Shown in pieces: positions 35,258-43,600 of a stretch of 64,000 bases of DNA. Position 1 is the stretch's first letter. Each line of letters opens with the position of its first letter. Made by a program: the position numbers and the translations under genes. Source of the stretch: Flagellimonas sp. 389 (lineage in GTDB: Bacteria; Bacteroidota; Bacteroidia; Flavobacteriales; Flavobacteriaceae); assembly GCF_018449435.1 (NCBI RefSeq), contig NZ_JAHCMU010000008.1:1-64000 (forward strand), written 5' to 3'. The notes below the pieces were generated by a model. It was not told the origin of the DNA and made no database searches. It saw nothing but the letters and a program-made list of their open reading frames with translations.

Positions 35258-35288
35258 AATATAAATAAAAATATATGATAAATATCAT
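35258..35288. promoter_or_regulatory. Candidate LysR-binding region between lysR and the SbtA operon
   Basis: This AT-rich segment holds AATATAAATAAAA (35258-35270, repeated upstream of icd) and the palindrome ATGATA-AA-TATCAT (35275-35288). The location is typical for a LysR site controlling divergent genes. Confidence 0.4.
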
Positions 35289-35311
35289 TGAACTTCGCAC
35301 CAAAATAAAAT

Positions 35312-35551
35312 ATGTTCGGTAAATCAACATCTCTAGTTCAAAAAATTGAGGCTAAAAGAACCAAACTTAGCGAAGAGGAAAAATATTATCCTATATACTA
35401 CGCTTTAATGGGGTTTCTTTTTGGCGGAATTTTAATCCTTTCCGCCTTAAACGACTTTCTTTTCTTTGGCTGGTTAAGTATTTCAATGTCTATCATATTC
35501 GGCTTATTGTCAATCAATATGATTGGAAAAAGACAAACAAAAAAATATTAA
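35312..35551 (+). CDS. Small two-helix membrane protein
   Basis: The 79-residue protein has a charged N-terminus (KIEAKRTKLSEEEKYYPIYY) and two hydrophobic segments (about 31-45 and 48-68), ending in a basic tail. It is the first gene of the LysR-controlled operon, 20 bases before the small protein and followed by the SbtA-like transporter. No family is recognised; a membrane accessory to the transporter is possible. Confidence 0.65.
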   Translation: MFGKSTSLVQKIEAKRTKLSEEEKYYPIYYALMGFLFGGILILSALNDFLFFGWLSISMSIIFGLLSINMIGKRQTKKY

Positions 35552-35570
35552 AACTTTAAAAATTTTCAAA

Positions 35571-35864
35571 ATGGAAACTACAATCGAAACAAAGCAAAAA
35601 ATACAATTGGTAGATGGCAGTTTTACCCCATCAGAGGCATGCGATGTAATTACTGCCCTAATAGACGAAAAAATAAACTTTCACAAGCTTCAGCGTATAT
35701 CGTGGTGCGAAGGAGACAGAGATGCCAATACCAAGTATCCAGATGAGAGAATCCTAGAATTGGAAAAAGAGAAAGTAATCGCAAAGGAATTCATCAATAG
35801 TTTGAGAAACGAGGGAAAAAGACTTCGAATTGATGGTATTCTCAAAATATCCCTGGAAGAATAA
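35571..35864 (+). CDS. Small cytoplasmic protein linked to SbtA-type transporter
   Basis: The 97-residue protein starts at the A-rich ATG 35571 and lies 8 bases before the bicarbonate transporter gene. It is paralogous to the protein at 33936 (shared LV[E/D]G-F-P-E, KI-FH, RN-G, IL-I pattern). In cyanobacteria SbtA is paired with the PII-like SbtB; this protein occupies the same genomic position but shows no PII T-loop signature, so it would be a different partner. The function is unknown. Confidence 0.7.
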   Translation: METTIETKQKIQLVDGSFTPSEACDVITALIDEKINFHKLQRISWCEGDRDANTKYPDERILELEKEKVIAKEFINSLRNEGKRLRIDGILKISLEE

Positions 35865-35872
35865 AAAAGTTA

Positions 35873-36841
35873 ATGGATTTACACCTTCTAATTGATAACC
35901 TAACCAATCCTGCCTTATTATTTTTCTTTCTTGGCATAGTTGCAGTTCAACTAAAAAGTGATTTAGAAATTCCTCAAAACTCATCAAAATTTATATCGTT
36001 ATACCTACTATTTGCAATAGGCTTTAAGGGAGGACTTGAACTTTCCCATAGCGACTTTAGTATGGAAATTATATGGTCGTTGCTATTTGGTATCTTTTTG
36101 GCCATCTCGGTACCTGTATTCGCTTATTTTATACTCAGAAGAAAATTTAGTGTTGAAAACTCCGGTGCAATCGCAGCGGCATATGGTTCTGTGAGTGCAG
36201 TGACCTTTGTAACCGCAATTTCGTTTTTGGAAATTGAAAACATTGAGTTTGGTGGGCATATGGTTGCAGTTATGGCTCTCATGGAAGCGCCTTCCATAAT
36301 CATTGGAGTATTATTAATGGCCTTCTTTAAAAAAGGTAACAAGAAAGGTAGTAACTTTAAAAAGGTATTGCACCATTCCGTTACCAACGGTAGCGTTATA
36401 TTAATTCTGGGAAGTTTGGCCATTGGTTTTTTGGCGAATGAGCATCAGGCGGAAGGAATTAAACCTTTTACCACAGATATCTTTAAAGGTTTCCTAGCAG
36501 TTTTCCTATTGGATATGGGAATCACCAGTGGGAAGAAATTGAACGATTTCATTAAGAAAGGCTGGTTTGCTTTGGTATTCTCTATTGGTTTGCCCGTGAT
36601 TAATGGTTGTTTGGTTGCTTGGTTCAGTCAGTTTATCACAGAAAGTGTCGGTAACCGTTTTCTATTTGCCATTTTAGCTGCCAGTGCGTCTTATATTGCA
36701 GTACCCGCCGCCATGCGCATAGCGGCACCAAAAGCAAATCCAAGTCTTTATGTCCCTATGGCTTTGGCTTTTACATTTCCTTTCAACATTACATTGGGAA
36801 TGCCCCTCTATTTGTTCATTATCCAAAGTTTTCAATCTTAA
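35873..36841 (+). CDS. sbtA: Sodium-dependent bicarbonate transporter, SbtA-like (DUF897)
   Basis: The 322-residue protein has about ten transmembrane helices in two inverted halves typical of DUF897/SbtA, with IGFKGGLEL in the first half, AAAYGSVSAVTFVTA in the middle and LDMGITSGKKL in the second half. SbtA imports bicarbonate together with Na+ in cyanobacteria; in heterotrophic marine flavobacteria bicarbonate uptake would feed carboxylation reactions. It is the core of a LysR-controlled operon with three small proteins. The bicarbonate substrate is inferred from family. Confidence 0.85.
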   Translation: MDLHLLIDNLTNPALLFFFLGIVAVQLKSDLEIPQNSSKFISLYLLFAIGFKGGLELSHSDFSMEIIWSLLFGIFLAISVPVFAYFILRRKFSVENSGAIAAAYGSVSAVTFVTAISFLEIENIEFGGHMVAVMALMEAPSIIIGVLLMAFFKKGNKKGSNFKKVLHHSVTNGSVILILGSLAIGFLANEHQAEGIKPFTTDIFKGFLAVFLLDMGITSGKKLNDFIKKGWFALVFSIGLPVINGCLVAWFSQFITESVGNRFLFAILAASASYIAVPAAMRIAAPKANPSLYVPMALAFTFPFNITLGMPLYLFIIQSFQS

Positions 36842-36852
36842 AACAATGATGA

Positions 36853-37218
36853 ATGAAGAAGAAAGAACGTCCTGCTATTTTTCCCGATACCGGTTTTAAT
36901 GAAACATCTTCCAAATCTTACCATAAAAACTACAAGGTTAAACTTGGTGAACTTTTTAAGATTGGAAATCCCGTAAACAAATCGTACTTGTACATACATG
37001 ATTCCGTCAACGGTGAAACTTCAGAAATAGCTTCTAGAATACCTGTTCACAAAATAATGAGCCAACTGGTGGTCATCATTGGAATATTGGAACTCTCCAA
37101 TAAAAAAGAGAAGGTAATCCTAGAACGAAAAGATAAGAATGACTTCTTTAGAGGGCAGAGTAGACTATACGCAGCCATTGACGATGCCATTATTTCCAAA
37201 GAGCTTATCCCACTATAG
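36853..37218 (+). CDS. Small protein of unknown function downstream of sbtA
   Basis: The 121-residue cytoplasmic protein begins 11 bases after the sbtA stop and is basic (N-terminal KKKERP, later KEKVILERKDKNDFFRG). It has one hydrophobic stretch (LVVIIGILEL) too short and mixed for a sure membrane helix. It is not related to the paralogous pair. It is probably the last gene of the LysR-controlled operon. No family is recognised. Confidence 0.6.
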   Translation: MKKKERPAIFPDTGFNETSSKSYHKNYKVKLGELFKIGNPVNKSYLYIHDSVNGETSEIASRIPVHKIMSQLVVIIGILELSNKKEKVILERKDKNDFFRGQSRLYAAIDDAIISKELIPL

Positions 37219-37272
37219 TTTAGTGCTGAAAGAAAAGCATATTTTCCCTTACCTTTAGGTTAAAATTTAACC

Positions 37273-37836
37273 ATGAACAAACATCGCTGTGGTTGGTGCG
37301 AAGGCGATTCGCTTTACGAAGAGTATCATGATAGGGAATGGGGGGTGCCCGTGAAAGATGACGACACCTTGTTCGAGTTTCTTATTTTGGAAACTTTTCA
37401 GGCAGGATTAAGCTGGATTACCGTCTTGAAGAAACGTGATAATTTTAGAAAGGCATTCGATAATTTTGATTACAAAAAAATAGCAAATTACAATCAGGAG
37501 AAAATCGATGAACTTCTTGATGATGCTGGTATCATAAGGAATAAATTAAAAGTAAATGCTACGGTTTCCAATGCCAGGGCATTTATGGAAGTGCAAAAAG
37601 AATTTGGGAGCTTTAGCGAATATATTTGGGGTTTTGTGAACGGAAAACCTCTCAAAAATAAGGTAGTGTATTACAAAGATGCGCCTGCTACCACACCGCT
37701 TTCGGATTCAATCAGCAAAGATTTAAAAAAACGCGGCTTTAAGTTTGTAGGAAGCACGGTTATGTATGCCCATATGCAAGCTACGGGAATGGTAAACGAT
37801 CATGAGGTAAGCTGTTTTAGATATGATGAAGTATAG
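37273..37836 (+). CDS. tag: DNA-3-methyladenine glycosylase I
   Basis: Tag removes 3-methyladenine from alkylated DNA as the first step of base-excision repair. The 187-residue length is normal. The structural zinc ligands Cys6, His19, His177 and Cys181 are all present (RCGWCEG, EYHDREWG, NDHEVSC), each two places later than in E. coli Tag. The LILETFQAGLSW helix forming the base-binding pocket is intact. Its last 14 bases overlap the next gene. Confidence 0.95.
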   Translation: MNKHRCGWCEGDSLYEEYHDREWGVPVKDDDTLFEFLILETFQAGLSWITVLKKRDNFRKAFDNFDYKKIANYNQEKIDELLDDAGIIRNKLKVNATVSNARAFMEVQKEFGSFSEYIWGFVNGKPLKNKVVYYKDAPATTPLSDSISKDLKKRGFKFVGSTVMYAHMQATGMVNDHEVSCFRYDEV

Positions 37837-38401
37837 GCTATGTCTTGGATTAATGCTGCTGACATTCACATGTTGGGGGCAAAATAAATATGAGAAGGAA
37901 TATCGCATAGCACAATCAGAATTCCCTACCAATGCCTACGAGCTCATTGCCGAACAATTGGCATCATCAAAAAGGATACGTTTTTATAAGGAAACCGATA
38001 GCCTTAAAAACAGTTTTGAGGCCAAATTCAAGAAAGGAAAATTGCATTACAGTGTGGAATTCGATGAACAGGGCATATTGGAGGATATTGAAATTATCAT
38101 CAAGGAGAAAGATATACCAGAGGAGAGTTGGGATAACATTAATGAGTATCTCCAGAACAAATTTAGCAAAGTCCGTATCGTAAAAATACAACAGCAATAT
38201 CCTGTTAATGGCACCTCCAAAAAAGAACTCATTCACCACGCCTTCCAAAATCTAATTCTACCCTATATCAACTATGAACTGGTCTTTGCGGCAAAAGTTG
38301 AAAAGGGCTTTCAAACCTATGAGGCATTATTTAATGCCAAGGGTGAATTTATAAAGCTTAGAAAATCATTATCATCCTCCTATGACCATGTTCTCTACTA
38401 G
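37823..38401 (+). CDS. Secreted protein, possibly PepSY-like
   Basis: The 192-residue protein has a signal peptide (MMKYRLCLGLMLLTFTCWGQ) and a mature domain of repeating strand-helix units (for example LHYSVEFDEQGILEDIEIIIKE) that resembles small PepSY/BLIP-like proteins of Bacteroidota. It starts inside tag (14-base overlap) and its end overlaps the DUF2490 gene by 20 bases, so all three are coupled in one transcript. The function is unknown. Confidence 0.65.
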   Translation: MMKYRLCLGLMLLTFTCWGQNKYEKEYRIAQSEFPTNAYELIAEQLASSKRIRFYKETDSLKNSFEAKFKKGKLHYSVEFDEQGILEDIEIIIKEKDIPEESWDNINEYLQNKFSKVRIVKIQQQYPVNGTSKKELIHHAFQNLILPYINYELVFAAKVEKGFQTYEALFNAKGEFIKLRKSLSSSYDHVLY

Positions 38402-39068
38402 GTGGTTGTTACCTAGCTGTTTTCTTTGGACATCTTTTTTAGCATCCCAAGAAAACCTGACCGGGTATTTGCAACCACAAGCTGCTATAAATTATAGTTT
38501 GTCCAAAACGTATTCCCACAACCTTTCAATGGCAAAACGAAGTTTCTTTATTGAAGAAGGAGATTTTGGGGCTAGGATAAGGCACGTGGACTTAGTTCAT
38601 TTTTCAAATTTAAAACTGGCGGATAACAAGAGTATAGCATTGGGGGTTCAATATCGATTTAGAAATAATTTTGAAGATAATCCTAACGAACTTCGCCTTA
38701 CCCAACAGTACAACTTTACAAAACGACCGTTCGTAATACGATTTGGTCATAGGTTTAGAGCTGAACAGCGTATCACGGAACCGTTGACGACACATAGGTT
38801 TAGGTATCGCTTTGCCGTTGATTTTCCTTTAAAGGGAGAAAAGTTGAATGTTGGCGAACCTTATTTTGTTGGGGGATTTGAAAACTTATTGAGTGTGGCC
38901 AAAGGAAATTCTTCTGAATACGATACTAGAATTAGCGGTCAAGTGGGATGGCAACTGCCAGGCGGATTAAAGGTACAGGGAGGCATTGAATACCGAATGG
39001 AAGATTATACTTCTGGCCTACCTCAAAATGTAGTCTTCTTATTGACCAACATCCAATTATCCCTTTAA
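38382..39068 (+). CDS. DUF2490 outer-membrane beta-barrel-like protein
   Basis: The 228-residue protein has an N-terminal signal-like segment, then alternating amphipathic strands rich in Arg and aromatic residues (LALGVQYRFRNNFED-like, HRFRYRFAVDFPL, NIQLSL end) typical of DUF2490 barrels. The pattern FRAEQR near the centre is characteristic. A second ATG at 38388 is possible. It overlaps the upstream secreted-protein gene by 20 bases and the convergent aat gene by 12 bases. Its outer-membrane role is unknown. Confidence 0.75.
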   Translation: MTMFSTRWLLPSCFLWTSFLASQENLTGYLQPQAAINYSLSKTYSHNLSMAKRSFFIEEGDFGARIRHVDLVHFSNLKLADNKSIALGVQYRFRNNFEDNPNELRLTQQYNFTKRPFVIRFGHRFRAEQRITEPLTTHRFRYRFAVDFPLKGEKLNVGEPYFVGGFENLLSVAKGNSSEYDTRISGQVGWQLPGGLKVQGGIEYRMEDYTSGLPQNVVFLLTNIQLSL

Positions 39069-39719
39069 AATCCTAATAAAGGCATCTCGTGGTATCAGTT
39101 CGGCCCCAAGGCTTTCAAGGTGGTCAGTATGCATCTGACAATCTATGAACCTATAGTTTTCTTCTTCCAGTGTAGCAGCTAGCTGTATAAATGCAAATTT
39201 AGAGGCATTTGCTACACTACTGAACATACTTTCACCGCAAAATACATGACCTAGATCAATACCATACAGTCCGCCAACCAATTTATCGTCTTGCCAAACC
39301 TCGATAGATTTGGCAAAACCCAGCTCAAAAAGTGCTCTGTAAGCAGCCTTCATATTATTGGTAATCCATGTTCCATCCTGTCCCTTACGCTGAATCTTGG
39401 CACATTTTTCCAGCACCTCATCAAAACATGTATTATGGGTTAATGTAAAATCTCCATTTCGAATAATCTTTCGCATACTTTTTGAAATCTTGATTCTCTT
39501 TGGAAACAAAACCATCCGCGGATCTGGACTCCACCACATGATCAATGCGTCTTCATTGAACCAAGGGAAAATGCCGTTTTTATACGCTAAAAGTAAACGT
39601 TCTGGGGACAAATCACCCCCTACAGCCAAAAGGCCATCTTCATTTGCAGTTTCAACTGGGGGGAATTCCAACCTATCCCCTAAGAAGGAGAGGGGAAGGT
39701 TTTTCCTATCTTTTTCCAA
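39057..39719 (-). CDS. aat: Leucyl/phenylalanyl-tRNA-protein transferase
   Basis: Aat adds Leu or Phe from tRNA to proteins with N-terminal Lys or Arg, marking them for the ClpS/ClpAP N-degron pathway. The 220-residue protein has the family core FPPV, DGLLAVGGDLSPERLLLAY, GIFPWF, MWWSPDPR, the catalytic-core FCGESMFS and DCQMHTDHLESLGAE. The first ~15 residues (KNLPLSFLGDRLE) differ from the usual start and are encoded by a C-rich, partly palindromic stretch like the leuS repeat. It converges on the DUF2490 gene with a 12-base overlap. Confidence 0.93.
   Translation of the reverse strand: MEKDRKNLPLSFLGDRLEFPPVETANEDGLLAVGGDLSPERLLLAYKNGIFPWFNEDALIMWWSPDPRMVLFPKRIKISKSMRKIIRNGDFTLTHNTCFDEVLEKCAKIQRKGQDGTWITNNMKAAYRALFELGFAKSIEVWQDDKLVGGLYGIDLGHVFCGESMFSSVANASKFAFIQLAATLEEENYRFIDCQMHTDHLESLGAELIPRDAFIRILKG
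39665..39712. repeat. Degenerate palindromic repeat at the aat 5' end
   Basis: On the aat strand CCCCTCTCC-TTCTTA-GGGGATAGG precedes TTGG and a C run, similar in design to the leuS palindromes but imperfect. It supplies the first codons of aat. Confidence 0.3.
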
Positions 39720-39753
39720 TTTGCAGTTTTTATTAAAAATACGAAAAAAGAGA

Positions 39754-41130
39754 CTAAAAAATAAGAAGTCCTCCTATATACACTAGACTTCCAATCAACA
39801 TAAAAATTAAAGTATAGGGTAAAATTTCTTTGGCTTTTAATTTGGTAATGCCCAAAAGTGGCAAAGCCCAAAAAGGCTGCAGCATGTTCGTAATTTGATC
39901 ACCATAGGCCAGTGCCATTATAGCTTTGGACAGCGGCACATTCATTTTTAATGCAGACTCAAGAACCAACGGCCCTTGAATGGCCCATTGCCCTCCACCG
40001 CTGGGAACAAAAATATTGACCAATCCTGCGCTAAAAAAAGTAAATATGGGCATCGTTGTTTCCGTGCTCACAGACACAAAAAAATCTGAAATACCCGTAA
40101 TCATACAACTACTTCCCATAATGCCCATGATACCAAAATACAGCGGAAACTGTATCAATATCCCAGCAGTATCGCCAATTGCTTCTTCAACGGCACTCAA
40201 AAAACTTTTGAAGTTGCCATGCAATACAATCGCCAGACCAAGCATAAAGAAATTAAGTAAGTTAGGAGTAATGTTCAAGCTTTGTAACGCTGGTAAATAT
40301 TGAATCAGGAAAGCTCCCAAAATCAAAGCTCCAAAACTTATGGCAGTTACCCTTGAATAATCCAATCTTTCAGCTCCTTTTAGATTACTTTTTGCAATGG
40401 AAGTAAATCTATATTCTTTTAGATCGACCTTAGTAGGTGTTGTTCTTTTACCCAAATAGTAAACTAAAACACTTATAGCAAGCACAACAATTACGAACAG
40501 AATAAGATTCCAATAGCTAAAAATAGTAAGCGAGGTAGAAATTGTTTCAGGCAACTGTGCCAGTATTGTGCCATCGGAGATAGTTTTCATCAAGCTATCC
40601 AGATGACCCGATTCAGAAACTTTTATTGGAGCGGAACCGCTTATTCCTCCATGCCAAACCATCATCCCAACATAGCCAGAGGCACCTACCAAAGGGTAAT
40701 TGATGAGAATGTTGTTCGCTTGGGCATATTCGCCAACCTTACGGGCTAAAATAGCACCAAAAATGAGTCCGAGCCCCCAATTAAAAAATGAAACCAACAT
40801 CGTGGGCAAAGCGACCAAAACAGCGGCATTGGATGTATTGCTTACGAGTTTGGTGATTTTCAAAATCAACCGTTCCATAGGTTTGCTCAACACCAACACG
40901 TGCCCCAATACCAAAATGAGCATCATTTGATAGGCAAACACCAACAAACTAGTATTCCACACCCCACTTTCCCAATACGATAAAATTTGGACAAAGTGAT
41001 TCTTATCCGAAATATTTTCAGTAAAAACCAGTGCCAAAATAACGGTTAGGAACGTAAGAAGTACCGCAATTGTAAATGGAGAAGGTAAAAACCTTCTAAA
41101 AACCAGTGCTATACTTTTGGTAAGACCCAA
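39754..41130 (-). CDS. Short-chain fatty acid transporter family protein (AtoE-like)
   Basis: The 458-residue polytopic protein has about ten to twelve membrane helices and matches the AtoE/TIGR00366 family: NWGLGLIFGAILAR, VGASGYVGMMVWHGGISGSAPI and FVPSGGGQWAIQGP, with the C-terminal QITNMLQPFWALPLLGITKL. These proteins import short-chain fatty acids such as acetate or butyrate by proton or Na+ coupling. The substrate is inferred. The gene follows the DUF3127 gene by 6 bases and probably shares its transcript. Confidence 0.88.
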   Translation of the reverse strand: MGLTKSIALVFRRFLPSPFTIAVLLTFLTVILALVFTENISDKNHFVQILSYWESGVWNTSLLVFAYQMMLILVLGHVLVLSKPMERLILKITKLVSNTSNAAVLVALPTMLVSFFNWGLGLIFGAILARKVGEYAQANNILINYPLVGASGYVGMMVWHGGISGSAPIKVSESGHLDSLMKTISDGTILAQLPETISTSLTIFSYWNLILFVIVVLAISVLVYYLGKRTTPTKVDLKEYRFTSIAKSNLKGAERLDYSRVTAISFGALILGAFLIQYLPALQSLNITPNLLNFFMLGLAIVLHGNFKSFLSAVEEAIGDTAGILIQFPLYFGIMGIMGSSCMITGISDFFVSVSTETTMPIFTFFSAGLVNIFVPSGGGQWAIQGPLVLESALKMNVPLSKAIMALAYGDQITNMLQPFWALPLLGITKLKAKEILPYTLIFMLIGSLVYIGGLLIF

Positions 41131-41136
41131 AGTATG

Positions 41137-41514
41137 CTAGAAAGGCAAATCGTCGTGGTCACCCTCGTTAAGATCATCCGCAGGTTCAAAAGCTTCCATA
41201 GGTGGTACGGGCGGTATGTTCTCTCCACTTGTCTCTTCTTGAAGGTTCTCAATACGCCAACCCTGTACAGAGTTAAAATATTTGGTCTCACCTTGTGGGT
41301 TCACCCATTCTCTCCCTCTTAAATTTATACTTACCTTCACCATTTGTCCAACACTATAGTTATTGAGCAAATCACATTTATCCTGTACAAATTCAACTAA
41401 AATATGTTGGGGATACTGCTCCTCTGTAGTTACAACCAATTCTCTTTTTCTGAAACCATTATTGCCATAGGTTTTGGTCTCATCTATCATTTTGATTCTT
41501 CCTTGAACTTCCAT
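41137..41514 (-). CDS. DUF3127 domain protein
   Basis: The 125-residue protein has an OB-fold-like N-terminal domain (EVQGRIKMIDETKTYG, FRKRELVVTTEEQYPQHILVEF) and an acidic, flexible tail ending DDLPF. The tail resembles the SSB protein-interaction tip, and DUF3127 has been proposed to bind DNA or RNA; this is not shown. The start at 41514 follows a perfect TATTTTTG box at 41537-41544. The AtoE-like transporter gene lies 6 bases downstream. Confidence 0.82.
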   Translation of the reverse strand: MEVQGRIKMIDETKTYGNNGFRKRELVVTTEEQYPQHILVEFVQDKCDLLNNYSVGQMVKVSINLRGREWVNPQGETKYFNSVQGWRIENLQEETSGENIPPVPPMEAFEPADDLNEGDHDDLPF

Positions 41515-41536
41515 TTTTCTACTTTTCTATAAGTGC

Positions 41537-41544
41537 CAAAAATA
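41537..41544 (-). promoter_or_regulatory. -7 promoter box of the DUF3127 gene (TATTTTTG)
   Basis: A perfect TAnnTTTG match on the minus strand, 22 bases before the ATG. Confidence 0.55.
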
Positions 41545-41637
41545 CATAAAATGAGCCCTAATTAAAACCATGTCAAGTAACGAAGTATCAACATATTTTT
41601 ACATTTTCCGCTATCTTTAGTCACAATTGCAACAAAA

Positions 41638-42789
41638 ATGAGCATCAACCCAAGGAAAAAGGCCTACAACATCATCTTATTGATCTCGGCATTTGTCATC
41701 GTAAGCCTTATCTTATGGAACACCAACAGTTTTTTTAAGAATTTTAAAGAGGAAGAACGGTTGAAGATGGAAATTTGGGCAACCGCCCAATTGGAGCTCA
41801 TCCAATCTTCCGTAGATCAAGAATTAGGGAACCTTACTTTAAAAGTGATGGGCAATAATACGTCTACCCCAATGATTCTGGTCAATGAAGAGGGTTCTAT
41901 TAAAACGCACAATATTTCTTTTGAAAAAGCGACCGATAGTATTTACATCAAAAAAAAAATACGGCAATTTGAAAGTGAGAATGAGCCCATTCAAATTATT
42001 CAGGAGGGAGAGCTGTTGGAAACCCTATATTATGGAAATTCCGAGGTTTTAAACAAGTTGAAATATTATCCCTTGGCCTTGCTCTTAATTATCTTTCTTT
42101 TTGGAACGGTCATTTTCTTTTTCTTTAAGACCAACAAGGCATCCGAACAAAATAAACTTTGGGCAGGCATGGCAAAGGAGACCGCACATCAAATTGGCAC
42201 CCCCTTAACTTCCCTTTTGGGCTGGAACGAACTATTGAAGTCTGAAAATATCAATCCGGATATTACCAAAGAAATTGCCAAGGATATTACCCGATTGGAA
42301 ACCATAACAGACCGTTTTTCTAAAATTGGTTCTATTCCGGATTTGGAAGTTCATGATATTGTGGCTGAAACCGAAAAAGCCTATGAGTATTTAAAACGAA
42401 GAAGCTCAAAGCTCATCCATTTTGCTTTTAGCTCTGAAATTGATGAAGTACCGGTGCTTTTAAATCCACCTTTATACAATTGGAGCATAGAAAATCTCGT
42501 TAAGAATGGTATAGACGCTATGAAAGGGAGAGGCAACATCACTATTCAAATTGAAAAAAAGGGCCAATACGTAAATATTTTGGTTTCGGATACAGGACAC
42601 GGCATCCCAAAAAGTAATTTTCAAAGCATTTTTAATCCAGGAGTAACGTCTAAGAAAAGGGGCTGGGGACTGGGCCTTTCACTGGTAAAAAGAATTGTGG
42701 AGGAATATCACAAAGGAAAAATTAAAGTACTTTCGTCTAGCAAAGAAGGAACAATCATGCAAATTTCCCTACGTGCAACTATTCAATAA
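41638..42789 (+). CDS. Sensor histidine kinase
   Basis: The 383-residue protein has two membrane helices (~10-28 and ~140-160) around a ~110-residue extracytoplasmic sensor segment, then a dimerisation domain with the phosphorylated histidine in KETAHQIGTPLTSL and an ATPase domain with NGIDAM (N box), DTGHGI (G1) and GWGLGLSL (G2). No response regulator is adjacent; the following gene is a zinc-ribbon membrane protein 3 bases away. This kinase type is common in Flavobacteriaceae and the signal is unknown. Confidence 0.88.
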   Translation: MSINPRKKAYNIILLISAFVIVSLILWNTNSFFKNFKEEERLKMEIWATAQLELIQSSVDQELGNLTLKVMGNNTSTPMILVNEEGSIKTHNISFEKATDSIYIKKKIRQFESENEPIQIIQEGELLETLYYGNSEVLNKLKYYPLALLLIIFLFGTVIFFFFKTNKASEQNKLWAGMAKETAHQIGTPLTSLLGWNELLKSENINPDITKEIAKDITRLETITDRFSKIGSIPDLEVHDIVAETEKAYEYLKRRSSKLIHFAFSSEIDEVPVLLNPPLYNWSIENLVKNGIDAMKGRGNITIQIEKKGQYVNILVSDTGHGIPKSNFQSIFNPGVTSKKRGWGLGLSLVKRIVEEYHKGKIKVLSSSKEGTIMQISLRATIQ

Positions 42790-42792
42790 GCT

Positions 42793-43143
42793 ATGGCAAA
42801 GGATAAAAAGATTGCGATCAAGGACGCCGAAATCACCAATAATTGCCCAGAATGCTTTAATCAAGAGCTAAAAATTACCTTTTACCAAAAACACACCTAT
42901 AATGCATTTTACCATAAAACTACTGACGAGGTAACCCATGAGATAAAATGCAAGAAATGCTATTCAATTATCTATCCCGTGAACTGGACTCCTGATATTG
43001 AGCGGGTATTCGAGTACTACAATAAATTAGTAACCCCCGATAAGACTTCGGTACGGTTTACCACGCTCTTCTTTATCATTCTGATATTGGCAATTTGTGG
43101 AGTGACGGCAGGTGTTTATTTTTATTTGGAAGGTGTTAAGTAA
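42793..43143 (+). CDS. Zinc-ribbon-like protein with C-terminal membrane anchor
   Basis: The 116-residue protein has paired cysteines NNCPECF (18-21 region) and KCKKCYS that could hold one zinc, then a single transmembrane helix (~92-112). It begins 3 bases after the histidine kinase gene, suggesting co-expression. The 3' end overlaps the convergent HIT gene by 8 bases. No known family or function is recognised. Confidence 0.65.
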   Translation: MAKDKKIAIKDAEITNNCPECFNQELKITFYQKHTYNAFYHKTTDEVTHEIKCKKCYSIIYPVNWTPDIERVFEYYNKLVTPDKTSVRFTTLFFIILILAICGVTAGVYFYLEGVK

Positions 43144-43528
43144 GCTTTTCCCTTATTTTTTCTGCAATAGCTTCAAATTCCTCAGGTTCCAATTTTTCTT
43201 TATGCTGAAAAGTGGCGTTTGTCATGCTGTGCAACGGAATAAGGTGCACATGTGCATGGGGAACCTCCAGCCCGATCACGGTCAAACCTACTCGCTCGCA
43301 GGATATTGCAGCTTCAATGGCCTTTCCTACTTTTCTGGAAAATATCATAAGCTTGGTATATGACGCTTCATCCAAATCCAATAGTTTATCCACTTCTTTT
43401 TTGGGCACGCATAGCGTGTGTCCTTTCGAATTAGGATTTATATCCAGAAAAGCGAAACTGTCTTCATCCTCTGCGATTTTATAGCAAGGAATGTCTCCAT
43501 TGATTATTTTGGTAAAAATACTTGGCAT
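43136..43528 (-). CDS. HIT family nucleotide hydrolase
   Basis: The 130-residue protein carries the histidine-triad motif with His91, His93 and His95 (PHAHVHLIPL). Such Hint/HinT-type enzymes cleave the phosphoramidate or anhydride bond of adenosine nucleotides, for example AMP-lysine or Ap4A. The N-terminal FTKIINGDIPCYKIAEDED is standard, but the first family Cys zinc ligand is not obvious. It lies 72 bases downstream of greA after a hairpin. Confidence 0.9.
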   Translation of the reverse strand: MPSIFTKIINGDIPCYKIAEDEDSFAFLDINPNSKGHTLCVPKKEVDKLLDLDEASYTKLMIFSRKVGKAIEAAISCERVGLTVIGLEVPHAHVHLIPLHSMTNATFQHKEKLEPEEFEAIAEKIREKLT

Positions 43529-43556
43529 GCTTGGTATGGTTTGGTTTTAAACAAAA

Positions 43557-43578
43557 AATCCTGTCGGGTGACAGGATT
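43557..43578 (-). terminator. Terminator after greA
   Basis: On the minus strand a 9-bp stem (AATCCTGTC/GACAGGATT) with loop ACCC is followed by TTTTTG, 22 bases after the greA stop. Confidence 0.8.
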
Positions 43579-43600
43579 AAATATAGCAAATTAGTATCCG

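Noticed and set aside
35571..35864. Small protein as the PII-like SbtB
   Set aside because: It has the right position but no PII fold signature or T-loop.
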